Shown: piece after piece, positions 27,635 to 36,506 of the stretch
How the letters are laid out: each line of letters opens with the position of its first letter
How positions within the stretch are numbered: position 1 is the first letter of the stretch
DNA from: Dyadobacter sp. UC 10
Lineage (GTDB): Bacteria > Bacteroidota > Bacteroidia > Cytophagales > Spirosomataceae
Direction of reading: 5' to 3'
Assembly (NCBI RefSeq): GCF_008369915.1
Contig: NZ_VSRN01000001.1
Coordinates: 2,972,501-3,036,500, forward strand
DNA: 64,000 nucleotides
Notes under the pieces: generated by a model
Database searches by the model: none
The model's input: the letters and a program-made list of their open reading frames with translations, nothing else
Told to the model about the DNA's origin: nothing
Position numbers and translations under genes: made by a program

Positions 27635-27670
27635 TTTCAGATTATATCAAAAAATGCAAAAATTCCCATG

Positions 27671-27724
27671 TTTTCCAGCGTCATTCGTGTAGTTCAACGC
27701 TTGACGAAAAAAGACGCTGGAAAA
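27671..27724. repeat. 12-bp perfect inverted repeat between attL and int
   Basis: TTTTCCAGCGTC (27671-27682) and GACGCTGGAAAA (27713-27724) are separated by 30 bp. The location between the core att site and the integrase gene suits arm-type recombinase or excisionase binding, or an operator for int. There is no T-run, so it is not a typical terminator. Confidence 0.7.
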
Positions 27725-27820
27725 TGCTCGTAAGTTTCTGATTAACAACCTGTTTACGCCGTAAACATCTTGTTTGGAAAGGCCGGTAACGCGATATTTA
27801 ACCACTTAAATGTTAGCGTC

Positions 27821-29041
27821 ATGTTAGAAAAAACTTTCGGCCTGTTCTTCTATTTGAAACACGCCAAGTATCAAAAGGAGGGTTTACGTTATGTTTACCT
27901 TAGAATTACGGTGGACGGCAAGTCTGTCGAAATGTCCACAAAACAGCTTTGGAGCCCTATCAGATGGAATGCAGATGCGGGTAGAGCCACCGGCCAAAAA
28001 GAAGACACCCGCACGCTCAATGCCTATCTGGACATGCTGAGCTCAAAAGTATTTCAAGCGAAGAAGATTCTGATCGAGGATGACAAGGAATTAACAGCCG
28101 AAGCATTGAAGAATGTTCTGCTTGGTAAAAGCAATGAGACTCGCACTATCCTTGAAGTCTTCCAGCGCCATAATGAGCAAATGGAAGCACTGGTCGGCCA
28201 AGAGTTCGCTCCGCTCACCTTGAAGCGGTACAAGACCGCCAAGGAGCATACCGCTTCCTTCATCAAGTGGAAGTACAAGAAGGATGATATGGCGATCAGG
28301 GATTTGAATTACGAATTTATTACTGAATTCAATTTCTGGCTGCGTAGCGCTCGAGGTTGCAACCATAACTCTGCGATCAAATACATGAGCAATCTGAAAA
28401 AGGTTGTGCTGATCTGCGTTAATAATAAGTGGCTGAAAAAGGATCCGTTTCAAGGCTTCAAGCTGACTAAGAAAGAGGTTGTGAAGAATCCGCTGTCCAG
28501 GGATGAACTGAAAAGACTTACTGAAAAGGTGTTTGAAGTCGAAAGAATCAGCCAGGTGCGGGATATTTTTCTATTCTGCTGCTACACGGGACTTGCTTAT
28601 GTGGATGTGAAGCAATTGAAGACGACGGATATTGTTGTCGGCATGGATGGCGAGCCGTGGATCGACACGACCCGCCAGAAAACGGATGCGCCTACACGTA
28701 TCCCGCTACTAGATACCGCGCTGGAAATAATTGAGAAGTACAAGGATCATCCGCAGTGCTGTGCGGCTGGTGTTGTGCTGCCGGTTCTAAGTAATCAGAA
28801 GATGAATGCTTATTTGAAGGAGATTGCTAACCTATGCGGAATTTCAAAGACGCTGACTTTTCATATTGCGCGGCATACGTTCGCTACTACGGTGACGTTG
28901 AGTAATAAGGTGCCGATTGAGACGGTTTCCAAAATGCTGGGGCATCGGTCTTTGAAGCAGACTATGATTTATGCGAAGATATTGGATGTGAAGATTAGTG
29001 AGGATATGAAGGGGTTGCGGGAGCGGTTGAAGGGGATGTAA
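27821..29041 (+). CDS. Tyrosine recombinase / phage-type integrase
   Basis: 406 residues from the ATG at 27821, which gives the usual Bacteroidota integrase start (MLEKTFGLFFYLKHAK); an in-frame ATG lies at 27770. It has an N-terminal arm-binding domain, a SAM-like core-binding domain at about 105-205, and a catalytic domain at about 215-400. FHIARHTFAT supplies His-x-x-Arg, LGHRSLKQT supplies the second His, and Tyr follows in QTMIYAKI. The first catalytic box reads CYTGLAYVDV, lacking the usual Arg, as is common in Bacteroidota integrases. It would excise and insert the island at tRNA-His. Confidence 0.92.
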   Translation: MLEKTFGLFFYLKHAKYQKEGLRYVYLRITVDGKSVEMSTKQLWSPIRWNADAGRATGQKEDTRTLNAYLDMLSSKVFQAKKILIEDDKELTAEALKNVLLGKSNETRTILEVFQRHNEQMEALVGQEFAPLTLKRYKTAKEHTASFIKWKYKKDDMAIRDLNYEFITEFNFWLRSARGCNHNSAIKYMSNLKKVVLICVNNKWLKKDPFQGFKLTKKEVVKNPLSRDELKRLTEKVFEVERISQVRDIFLFCCYTGLAYVDVKQLKTTDIVVGMDGEPWIDTTRQKTDAPTRIPLLDTALEIIEKYKDHPQCCAAGVVLPVLSNQKMNAYLKEIANLCGISKTLTFHIARHTFATTVTLSNKVPIETVSKMLGHRSLKQTMIYAKILDVKISEDMKGLRERLKGM

Positions 29042-29083
29042 ACAATGTGTCTTCTAAGCTAAGCGCCGTAGTATGGGGTGCTC

Positions 29084-29112
29084 GGGTCGCAACTTCGAAT
29101 CTTGTCATCCCA
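29084..29112 (+). other. Degenerate tRNA 3'-end relic next to int
   Basis: GGGTCGCAACTTCGAAT followed by CTTGTCATCCCA looks like a tRNA T-arm plus acceptor strand. The loop TTCGAAT is intact, but the stem is damaged by apparent G-to-A and C-to-T changes. It could be the att trace of an earlier insertion of the integrase module in a different tRNA gene. Confidence 0.4.
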
Positions 29113-29121
29113 ACATTGATT

Positions 29122-29163
29122 AACAGGCCTTTAAGTGTAACAACTTGAAAGCCTGTTTTTGTT
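29122..29163 (+). terminator. Terminator after int
   Basis: CAGGC-CTTTAAGT pairs with ACTTGAAAGCCTG, slightly imperfect, and is followed by TTTTTG. Confidence 0.65.
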
Positions 29164-29585
29164 TAGTCGAACATTAGTCGAATATTTTTGGTCAGGGTGC
29201 TTGGGCGACTATTGACAGAATTGGTGGTGATCTATCAAAATTTAGGCAAAAACTGCTGCGTAATTTTCCTTGAAAACTTCTTAGAAGGTAGCAGAACACA
29301 GGAAAACCGCTGACGCCAGGGAATGAAACCTTGCTATCGCGTGAACTTGAATTGTTGCTGGATCAGGAGAACATGACCCTAGGAGAACGAAACAAAAACC
29401 TAAAAATCAGCTTACTTTTAGACTGATGGGGATTCAAAAATTCGTGGAGATAAACTTTCTTTCCCAAATTTAACCGTCATTGATAAGGTCAAAGCGTTTC
29501 CATTTGTAATCTTTTTGCATGGCAACAAGATTCGTTTGTTCTAAGCAAGTACATAATTGTTACCAATTAATGCCGGTTCTCCATG

Positions 29586-31367
29586 TTATAATTCATTCTG
29601 GTCAAAATCAAATTTTAAGGCATCCAATTCCGCGTTTGGATAGAGAGGCGTTCCTGCCCGAGTGGTTCTCCCCGTTTCACTAATTAAATGAAGATTCGTT
29701 TTTGCTCGCGAACAAACAACATACAATAATTTCCGTGAAGCATCTTGCGGATCGCCATTAAATATCTCGTTCCAGTGTGGAACATACCCGTTTAAAAGAC
29801 CATACGCTATGACCGTCTCAAACTCCTCTCCCTTTACCCCTACGCATGTGTTGATCACTACTCCGGTCATTTCTCTATAAAAACTCTTGAATGACTCAAC
29901 ATCGCTTGGTACATTAAATACAGGATCAGTAAGTCGCTTACTCACATTGTCAAAAAATATCGTATAGTTTTCTGATAGGCCTGGAAAGTCAACATAGTCT
30001 AGTCCCAGTGTTGCGGTAAATTGCGCAAAGCAATCTTGCAGGTAATCGATACCCTCTGTTTCAGTCGAGGATATTGAATTTATCAATCTGAGCAATTGTC
30101 GTGGATTGTCAAAACGTTCATCAAAATGCCCGCCAACCTCGGAGATAAAATCGCTGATTAATTCACTGGCCCAACGATTTCTTGCTGAATAGATCTTCGG
30201 ACTTGGTGTGGTCAAAAACAGTCTCGAGAGCTTATACCAAATATTGTCTCTGTTCCGAGACATAGGAGACAAACCGGAAGCATCAAAGGCTACGGCTGGC
30301 ATCTGTGCTCTTAACTGCCTGGTAATTCTTGTTATCAACCACCATTGCGGGACGAGAACACAAATTTCGCTCTCCGGGATTCCGCTATCCAAACTCATAT
30401 TGATCAATCTGGCGATTTCGGTCACCAAATCCTTCTCATTAATTTGGGAGTCGAAGGTAATCCTTCCCTTATTTGCCGCACTTTGTCCCAGAGCACGGAT
30501 ATCGATAGGTTGTGTCTGAAAGTGCCGGTAGAAATCTATGATTCGCTGACAACTTCTGTAATTACCGGAAAGAGTTAATGGAGTCAAATTCTGACCACCA
30601 ATCTCTTCTTGAACCTCAGCCAAAGACTTTGCTAGACCTCCTAAAGAAGCATAGATGGCCTGGTCGGTATCACCGACCAAAAATAGGGATGTTTTGCCCT
30701 TACCGACCTTTACAATTCTGCATATGATAGCATAAAGCAAATCCTGCGTATCCTGATATTCGTCTACGCATATCAGCGTAAATATGTTCGAAAGGACGGT
30801 GCTAATAGTAGGGTGGTCTTCGAGCAGCCGGTAAGCGTAGTAAAGCAGCAAATCAAAATCTATCAGTTTACGTGCGCGAAGCGTATGATGATATTCAGCA
30901 AGCACATCGCGATGGGCTGGATATTGCTCAACGAAGCTACCGTCCCTCCTTAGACGGGTGTTGACACTTTCAATCGCGCGTAGTTTGTGCTTGTCCTTTA
31001 ATTCGTCCAAAAGATCTGAACAAAAGCTTTCATCGGCAATTGAAAAGCCGTCGCGAAGTGCCGGCACATAACACGAGTATGGTCTGATTATCCACTCCAA
31101 GCAAAAGGCGTGTAAGGTTCCCGACCATGCCTTCCGATCGTCTATACCCATCGCGCTCAACCTTCGATAAATTTCATCGGATGCCCTGACAGTAAATGTT
31201 ACCGCCGCAACCCGTTTTCTTGAAAGAGCTTGTATTCGATCTAACTCGAATGCGAGTTTATGAATGAGAACTCGCGTTTTTCCACTGCCTGGGCAGGCGG
31301 TTAAAACAACGTGACCGCTTTGAACTACAGCGGCACGCTGCTCGTCACTCAATTTGCCAGTAATCAT
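29586..31367 (-). CDS. gajB: UvrD-like helicase, GajB of a Gabija-like system
   Basis: 593 residues; the ATG at 31367 overlaps the stop of the upstream gene as ATGA, so it is preferred to the GTG at 31373. SF1 motifs are present: Walker A ACPGSGKTR, Walker B DEYQDTQD, motif III VGDTDQAIY, motif IV GNYRSCQRI, motif V GVKGEEFETVIAYG and motif VI YVVCSRAKTNL. Translational coupling to an OLD-family nuclease is the defining layout of Gabija. GajB is known to sense DNA ends or nucleotide state and work with GajA. It is about 100 residues longer than the Bacillus protein. Confidence 0.85.
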   Translation of the reverse strand: MITGKLSDEQRAAVVQSGHVVLTACPGSGKTRVLIHKLAFELDRIQALSRKRVAAVTFTVRASDEIYRRLSAMGIDDRKAWSGTLHAFCLEWIIRPYSCYVPALRDGFSIADESFCSDLLDELKDKHKLRAIESVNTRLRRDGSFVEQYPAHRDVLAEYHHTLRARKLIDFDLLLYYAYRLLEDHPTISTVLSNIFTLICVDEYQDTQDLLYAIICRIVKVGKGKTSLFLVGDTDQAIYASLGGLAKSLAEVQEEIGGQNLTPLTLSGNYRSCQRIIDFYRHFQTQPIDIRALGQSAANKGRITFDSQINEKDLVTEIARLINMSLDSGIPESEICVLVPQWWLITRITRQLRAQMPAVAFDASGLSPMSRNRDNIWYKLSRLFLTTPSPKIYSARNRWASELISDFISEVGGHFDERFDNPRQLLRLINSISSTETEGIDYLQDCFAQFTATLGLDYVDFPGLSENYTIFFDNVSKRLTDPVFNVPSDVESFKSFYREMTGVVINTCVGVKGEEFETVIAYGLLNGYVPHWNEIFNGDPQDASRKLLYVVCSRAKTNLHLISETGRTTRAGTPLYPNAELDALKFDFDQNEL

Positions 31368-33475
31368 AAGCACTCCAAAAATTTAGTCAATTGATCATCT
31401 TCGAAAGTTGTACGGTAATCTTCAATCAACTCTACGTCGGATTTCCCTTCGACAAGAAAAGTTTTGGCTTGCTCAGTATACTTCATCTTATATTTTTGCA
31501 TGCATTCCAAACGATATTTGATTGCCTTTACTTTTGAGGCATGATTAATATGGGATGAAGCGAACGCAATAGCTTTTAAGATGTAGTCGGGGAGAAAGGT
31601 TCGACAAAAAACCTCCTCCGCAAGTAGTAGTGCAAACCAGCCTTTGCCGACTTTTTCAGCGAGCCGTAGCGCCTCAACCCCGGATACATTAACATTGTCA
31701 TCTTTCAACTTCTCTTTGGACTTTTCGATATCGGCATTGCGGCTGTATATTTTTTTAAGGCATTTGCCAAATTCGTAGGAGTTGTCAGATAACAGCAGAT
31801 CAATTTCAAAAGTATAATCCGCGTAATATGCATTTAGGTAGTCACTCTCTTCACAAAACAAATCTAAATCTGCTTGTCTTTTTTGACCACTCGCCTGAGA
31901 AGCCCGGCAATGGGCCTGATATTCATCGTCATCTTCGGGATCTTCTGGGAGCTCGACGACGGATTTGTCACCGTCAGTAATAATCGCGCAAAACTTCCCT
32001 ATACGATCCTGATGAAACAGCGTTGCTATATTTGAAAAGCCCGTACTACCGATGTTAACTAGGCTTACCCCAATCTCATCAAGAGACAAGCCCATTACTT
32101 TTTTAAATAGCTCGGGAATAAGTATTTGTTCGGCATCCCCTTCTACCAAAATGACACCCTTGGCAAACAAGAGATTGCTTCGAACTGCATCTAAATACCG
32201 TTCAATTCTATTGATGTCATCCGGTACTAAGTTGTTTGCAGGTTGGAAAACATTTGCGTGCTGATTGCCTCTACTCAATATGTTTACCGAACTTATCTTA
32301 CTGACTGATGAAACGTGCGTGGAATGCGTGCTGATGATGACCTGTGTTTTAGTTTCGCGAAGGTTATCGAAAAGCGTTTTTTGTATGTGCGTGTGAATAT
32401 GAGCTTCTGGCTCTTCAATCAACAGTAAATTTGCAATTTTATCTGTTTTGACCTTTTCGTATTCAAATAGTTTCAAAGACAGATAGATAAGATTAGCCCC
32501 ACCCAGACTGAGCTCCCATATTCGGCCCTCGTACCCTGCCTCGTCAGGGTCACCAACCCAGAGTTTAAGTGACTGAAAAAGGCGCTCCATTTCATTGGGA
32601 AGCTCCGACTTGATGTTGATGTTGGGCGCGTAGGTTGTCCCTGCTGCCTCTTTTATACTACGGTCTATCCCCTTTTTCACATCTTGCACTTCGTCCAATT
32701 CACTTATCTGATTATTAAGATCGTTTATGCTCCCTATTATATCCTGTTGTTTTTTAACCTCGACAGTTTTCTCTCTGCCTCTTAGAAGGTTTACCAATGG
32801 ATTGTTGTTATAAGATTTCAAATCCGCTTCTACGTCTCTAAGAGCTTTGATAAATGTGCAGGAAACTTCATTGTAAATGCTCAGCTCTTTCGGTATCCAA
32901 CTCCCGTAGACTAGCTCTTCCTTCATATCAGGATCAGGAAAGGTCATTCTATTAAAGTCCCCGACATATTGCAAGTAGGTCGCCTCATCGCTGAAATCGC
33001 CCCCTCCTCGGCACAAAAAAACCGTCTCATAGTCTTTAATAGTTATCTGATCTAGCAACGATTGAAGATCGCCTGCATTTTTGCCAGGAGTTTGAGAGAA
33101 ATCAAAAAGCTGCTTTCGAACTTGATATTTAGGTCGAAAATATAGTGCGTAGCTTCCCTTTTTTTCGGCGTCGACGCGTCCAGCAATTTGGATTGCCAAG
33201 GCCTGCGCTTCATCACTTGGATCGAGATCTTCAAATTCTATCGAAATAACAATCCAATGTCCTTCCCAGCGATTGCGAAGCGACCGGTTAAAATCTCCCT
33301 GAGACAACCTTAAATTTCTGGGTAGTGACTCATCTAATAGTAGGCGAATAGCATGGAACAGATTTGATTTGCCAGATCCATTTTCCCCAATTACCGTGTT
33401 AATTCCGCTCGTAAACAAAAACCGGGCACTTTTAAAACTTCTAAAATTTCGAATTGATAAAGAGGATATATACAT
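31364..33475 (-). CDS. gajA: OLD-family ATPase-TOPRIM nuclease, GajA of a Gabija-like system
   Basis: 703 residues. The N-terminal ABC-type ATPase shows MYISSLSIRNFRSFKS, Walker A GENGSGKSN near 33, signature LSLGGANLIYLSLK near 325, Walker B LLLIEEPEAHIHTH near 350 and ISTHSTHVSS. The TOPRIM domain follows (VILVEGDAEQILIPEL near 440, AIITDGDKS near 500, and a later acidic cluster). GajA complexes with GajB and nicks phage DNA when nucleotides are depleted. The C-terminal 120 residues are longer than in studied GajA proteins. A class 2 OLD nuclease with UvrD partner outside Gabija proper is the alternative. Confidence 0.85.
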   Translation of the reverse strand: MYISSLSIRNFRSFKSARFLFTSGINTVIGENGSGKSNLFHAIRLLLDESLPRNLRLSQGDFNRSLRNRWEGHWIVISIEFEDLDPSDEAQALAIQIAGRVDAEKKGSYALYFRPKYQVRKQLFDFSQTPGKNAGDLQSLLDQITIKDYETVFLCRGGGDFSDEATYLQYVGDFNRMTFPDPDMKEELVYGSWIPKELSIYNEVSCTFIKALRDVEADLKSYNNNPLVNLLRGREKTVEVKKQQDIIGSINDLNNQISELDEVQDVKKGIDRSIKEAAGTTYAPNINIKSELPNEMERLFQSLKLWVGDPDEAGYEGRIWELSLGGANLIYLSLKLFEYEKVKTDKIANLLLIEEPEAHIHTHIQKTLFDNLRETKTQVIISTHSTHVSSVSKISSVNILSRGNQHANVFQPANNLVPDDINRIERYLDAVRSNLLFAKGVILVEGDAEQILIPELFKKVMGLSLDEIGVSLVNIGSTGFSNIATLFHQDRIGKFCAIITDGDKSVVELPEDPEDDDEYQAHCRASQASGQKRQADLDLFCEESDYLNAYYADYTFEIDLLLSDNSYEFGKCLKKIYSRNADIEKSKEKLKDDNVNVSGVEALRLAEKVGKGWFALLLAEEVFCRTFLPDYILKAIAFASSHINHASKVKAIKYRLECMQKYKMKYTEQAKTFLVEGKSDVELIEDYRTTFEDDQLTKFLECL

Positions 33476-33902
33476 TTTTAAATCAATTAATGAGAATCGC
33501 TGTTACAAACGAGTCGGAGAATTTAATGACGATTTCACAACACAAAATAGTGAATATGTGGAAACGCTAATTTTAGGCTAAGTTACTTACATCAACACCT
33601 TACATTCACGAGCTGTTGTCTAGCTTCCTACCATGGCGCACTTACAGAATGCCGGATATAGGTCTCATAGTAGTTCGGTTCGCGACCAGGCTCGTTGGGC
33701 TTGTATTAGGCTGCATCAGGAAGCTGATCCTTGAGTGGCCCAAAAGACTATAAGTGCTGATTGCGTTTCCAGATATTCTAATTTGCATCATTGAAACGGC
33801 AAGATTCGTGAATAGAAAGGGAGGCCCGATGATACTATGACTTTTTAAAAAACATGTATAAGCAATATTTCACCAAGTGTGCTAGGCACTATAAAAAATG
33901 GT
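33476..33902. other. Intergenic region between gajA and the PIN-like gene
   Basis: About 430 bp that should contain the gajA promoter (reading left). No ORF, hairpin or repeat of note was seen. Base use is less AT-rich at 33600-33800, possibly decayed coding DNA, but no reading frame could be followed. Confidence 0.35.
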
Positions 33903-35189
33903 CTAAGCAACTGAGGTCGCATCTTGAATAAAATGTCCGGAAACTAAATGTCCAAATATTAACGTAATCCGTAACCAAGATGGCTTGACTAATTCATCGA
34001 GCCATTCGAGATCCTCATTAGAAAAAGAATTGCCTCTGGTTACTACAACAACATAAGTAGTCAGACCCTTTATTCCAGATGCATAGCCGCAGAATTCGTT
34101 CAAAACATAAATTTGATCATTGGTTAGCCTGTGAGTGGTAGTATATATTACTTGTACTGCTGCCTCATTAACACTTGGTGCATCAAACAGAAAAGTTGGA
34201 ATTCCATGAGATGGAGTTGAGTAATTTATTTCCTCGTGCATGCCCACGAAATAGTCGACAATTGTGCTATAGACTTTGTGAATTGGATCGACACCTTCTA
34301 ACTTTTCTGGCAATCGCTCTTCCGCCCTTACATTTTCCACGACTTCCTGTCCAACACCAAACAATTCTAGAAGCTCGGAAAGCTTAATCATTTGAAAGCT
34401 ACCACCATTTGTTATTCTGTGAAATTCATGGGAGAGCTCGAATCGTGAATACAAGGAACTATTCTCACTTTGATAGAACCAGTCATTCTTCGAATCGTTT
34501 GAAATAAAAATAACATTTCTACCAGGACTGGCGATTTGTAGAATAGTGAGCCAAATTATAAGATCCCCAACTCCCATATCATCTTTCTTATGATCCTTAA
34601 AACCGGGCGGGATGTTATGCCGTAATCTATTTTCAAGATCTTTTTGGATATCCTCTTGCTTCGTATTGAGCTCTATTATCTTGTCGTCTGTAAATATTTC
34701 TTTATAGATTACACTTACAGGATCGTTCCATGACCATCCTTTTATGTGTTTAATTAGATCGTTTGAAAGCTTACGGTACTGCTTGAGTTTTGCATTAATC
34801 TCTTTTTCAAGTGTTAAGATTTCTTCGTAGATCCCATTTCTTTCAAGAATAGGATACTTTCCAAAGTTCAAAGTTTGCACACTACTCATTTTCTTCGATA
34901 GCGCGCTGTGAAGCTCTTTTAATTTGGTAGGTCGGTTGTCCGCAAACTCCCGAACAACTTGTGCTGGAAGAAGTAAACGGTTTTGATCACGCAAGTTCAA
35001 ATAGACGCTTCTAATTTCTTCTAAGCTTTTAGAATCAATTGTATACGGTATAAGTAAGGCATTGGTGTCGATAACAAAAATGCAGTCTTCTTTAATTTCT
35101 TCAATGGACTTTGGAGAGAATCCCAAAATTCCCAATGCAGATGGATATATTTCGCTCTTTATGAATATGTTGTAATTTTTGTCAGCCAT
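33903..35189 (-). CDS. PIN-like domain protein (PIN_8 type), probable defence RNase
   Basis: 428 residues. Residues 30-290 form a PIN-like fold: CIFVIDTNALLIPY gives the first Asp, KKDDMGVGDLIIWLTIL the middle acidic residues, and NVIFISNDSKNDWF the last Asp. A long helical insert (about 90-190, Lys/Glu-rich) separates the first two. This order matches the PIN_8 family, found as a single gene in many defence islands. The C-terminal 140 residues are not recognized. The presumed activity is metal-dependent RNA cleavage. It is separated from gajA by about 430 bp, so it is probably a separate unit. Confidence 0.78.
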   Translation of the reverse strand: MADKNYNIFIKSEIYPSALGILGFSPKSIEEIKEDCIFVIDTNALLIPYTIDSKSLEEIRSVYLNLRDQNRLLLPAQVVREFADNRPTKLKELHSALSKKMSSVQTLNFGKYPILERNGIYEEILTLEKEINAKLKQYRKLSNDLIKHIKGWSWNDPVSVIYKEIFTDDKIIELNTKQEDIQKDLENRLRHNIPPGFKDHKKDDMGVGDLIIWLTILQIASPGRNVIFISNDSKNDWFYQSENSSLYSRFELSHEFHRITNGGSFQMIKLSELLELFGVGQEVVENVRAEERLPEKLEGVDPIHKVYSTIVDYFVGMHEEINYSTPSHGIPTFLFDAPSVNEAAVQVIYTTTHRLTNDQIYVLNEFCGYASGIKGLTTYVVVVTRGNSFSNEDLEWLDELVKPSWLRITLIFGHLVSGHFIQDATSVA

Positions 35190-35630
35190 AGCGCTAAATC
35201 GTAAAATGTCAATATTGGGAGGTTGTGAACTAACTTTATACTATCTAATTTCAACCACATTGGGACCTTGCCGACCATCATGAGTAAATAATTTTAACAT
35301 TCGCATATAGAGGTTGTCTAGTTTAAGAAAAAGCACTGATTTAAAACTACTAGGTCATTACTACGGATTCTCATGGCAGGACATAACGAGTCACTGCATA
35401 CTCAGTAGAAATATCGTATTATTCTGATTTTGAAATACCTGGAAAGTTACAATAGCGTACAAACATGTTTATCACCGAATAATCAAAATATTACTATTCG
35501 AACAATAAACCTTTACGATTCATACGGTTCGCATAAGCCACAAAACAGTCTTCTGCGATTGGTCAGTTCAAAGGTATCAACCAACTGACGAAATGGATTT
35601 TATAATTCAAAAAAGGATACTACGAAATAT

Positions 35631-35690
35631 GATCCATGTCCATGTGGAAGCGGACGGTCAAGGAGAGACTGCATGTCGACACAATTCTAA
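35631..35690 (+). pseudogene. SEC-C zinc-motif relic
   Basis: The reading DPCPCGSGRSRRDC followed by MSTQF and a stop matches the end of SEC-C domain proteins (C-x-C-x8-C-C/H), with the last Cys pair spoiled. Upstream the frame can be followed for only about 12 codons without an initiator. It is probably the tail of a lost cargo gene. Confidence 0.5.
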
Positions 35691-35757
35691 CTCTGATACG
35701 ATAAGCTGATAATGGTCTAATCAGCCTCTTTCATTCACTTTCAGTGCAATACACCAT

Positions 35758-35848
35758 CTCGACCAAACACGCGGAGTTGTCAAACATTCTCGAACAAACA
35801 CGAATATTTTCGAGCATTCGCGACTAAACACAACTATTTTCGAACACT
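35758..35848. repeat. Three tandem 30-bp iteron-like repeats
   Basis: Units start at 35758 (31 bp), 35789 (30 bp) and 35819 (30 bp). All share the pattern CGAC/ACAAACAC near the start. Units 2 and 3 also share ATTTTCGA and a CATT or CACT end. The spacing is close to three helical turns. Direct repeats just ahead of mob genes are typical of relaxosome or replication-initiator binding sites. Confidence 0.7.
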
Positions 35849-36005
35849 ATTGTCAGTCTGAAACGCTTCCTGATCCTAAGGCAAATTTACACAGGATAGG
35901 TAAATCCCATTTCATTAAACTAGATTCACAAATTGGCTCAGCACAAGGTTTCGAAGACTTTGAAATCCTAATGAGCCGCCTGCTTTGCGCGTCTGGCCAG
36001 ATGTA

Positions 36006-36022
36006 CGATTGTAATACAATCG
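36006..36022. promoter_or_regulatory. 17-bp palindrome upstream of mobC, possible oriT or operator
   Basis: CGATTGTA-A-TACAATCG is a perfect palindrome 68 bp before the mobC start. The GC-rich sequence following it (36023-36060) differs from the AT-rich surroundings. It may be the relaxosome recognition hairpin or an autoregulatory operator for MobC. Confidence 0.5.
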
Positions 36023-36089
36023 CCGGTTGCTGCGCACCCGATCTGGCCTTCCCCTCCAAAGTCGGTCCAGGTTTGTGAAGGAGTTTTTA

Positions 36090-36506
36090 ATGTTTGAAAG
36101 TGTAGATAGGATCGTGATGAAAGAAGAAAAATCGAACAAGACAAAGCTTGTAATCTTCCGGTTGACACCCAAAGAATACGCCAATCTGGAAGCCAAACGC
36201 AGCCGCACCACATGTCGGAAATTAAGTGAATTCTTACGGCTCTTGATCTTCAACCGACCGGTGACTGTGATCGAAAGGAACGGTTCGCAAGATCAGATGA
36301 TTGGCGAATTGTCGGAGCTGCGGGAAGAGCTCAACCGGGTTGGCAACAACTTCAATCAGGCGACCAGACGTCTCAATGCAGTCAATCAAATTTCAGAATT
36401 TAGAAACTGGATCGCCAGCTACGAAGCTGAAAAGACATTCCTGTTTTCAGTTCTGGATAAGATCAAATCGCAAACCGATAAACTGGCAGATCGATGGTTG
36501 CAGTGA
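36090..36506 (+). CDS. mobC: Mobilization protein MobC (relaxosome accessory)
   Basis: 138 residues from the ATG at 36090, which follows a GAAGGAG sequence; an ATG at 36117 (MKEEKSNKTK) is also possible. The N-terminal part (LVIFRLTPKEYANLEAKRSR) is a ribbon-helix-helix DNA-binding region as in MobC/BmgB proteins. ELREELNRVGNNFNQATRRLN is the conserved C-terminal signature of the family. It binds oriT and helps the relaxase. Its end overlaps the start of mobA by 13 bp, so the two are cotranslated. Confidence 0.88.
   Translation: MFESVDRIVMKEEKSNKTKLVIFRLTPKEYANLEAKRSRTTCRKLSEFLRLLIFNRPVTVIERNGSQDQMIGELSELREELNRVGNNFNQATRRLNAVNQISEFRNWIASYEAEKTFLFSVLDKIKSQTDKLADRWLQ

Larger units (their letters stand above)
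29042..29585. other. Intergenic region behind int with terminator and att-like relic
   Basis: It contains a degenerate tRNA 3'-end-like sequence (29084-29112) and the int terminator (29122-29163). A stretch near 29322-29425 has an open reading LSRELELLLDQENM, which may be a decayed gene. The rest is AT-rich. Nothing else was recognized. Confidence 0.4.
35190..36089. other. 900-bp noncoding region upstream of mobC
   Basis: It contains a short SEC-C zinc-motif relic (35631-35690), three tandem 30-bp repeats (35758-35848) and a 17-bp palindrome (36006-36022), described separately. 35190-35600 is AT-rich with no feature recognized. Its position before the mobilization genes makes it the best candidate for oriT and the mob promoter. 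Confidence 0.5.

Noticed and set aside
35758-35848. Three 30-bp repeats considered as a small CRISPR
   Set aside because: They are directly tandem with no spacers and no cas genes are nearby; iterons fit better.
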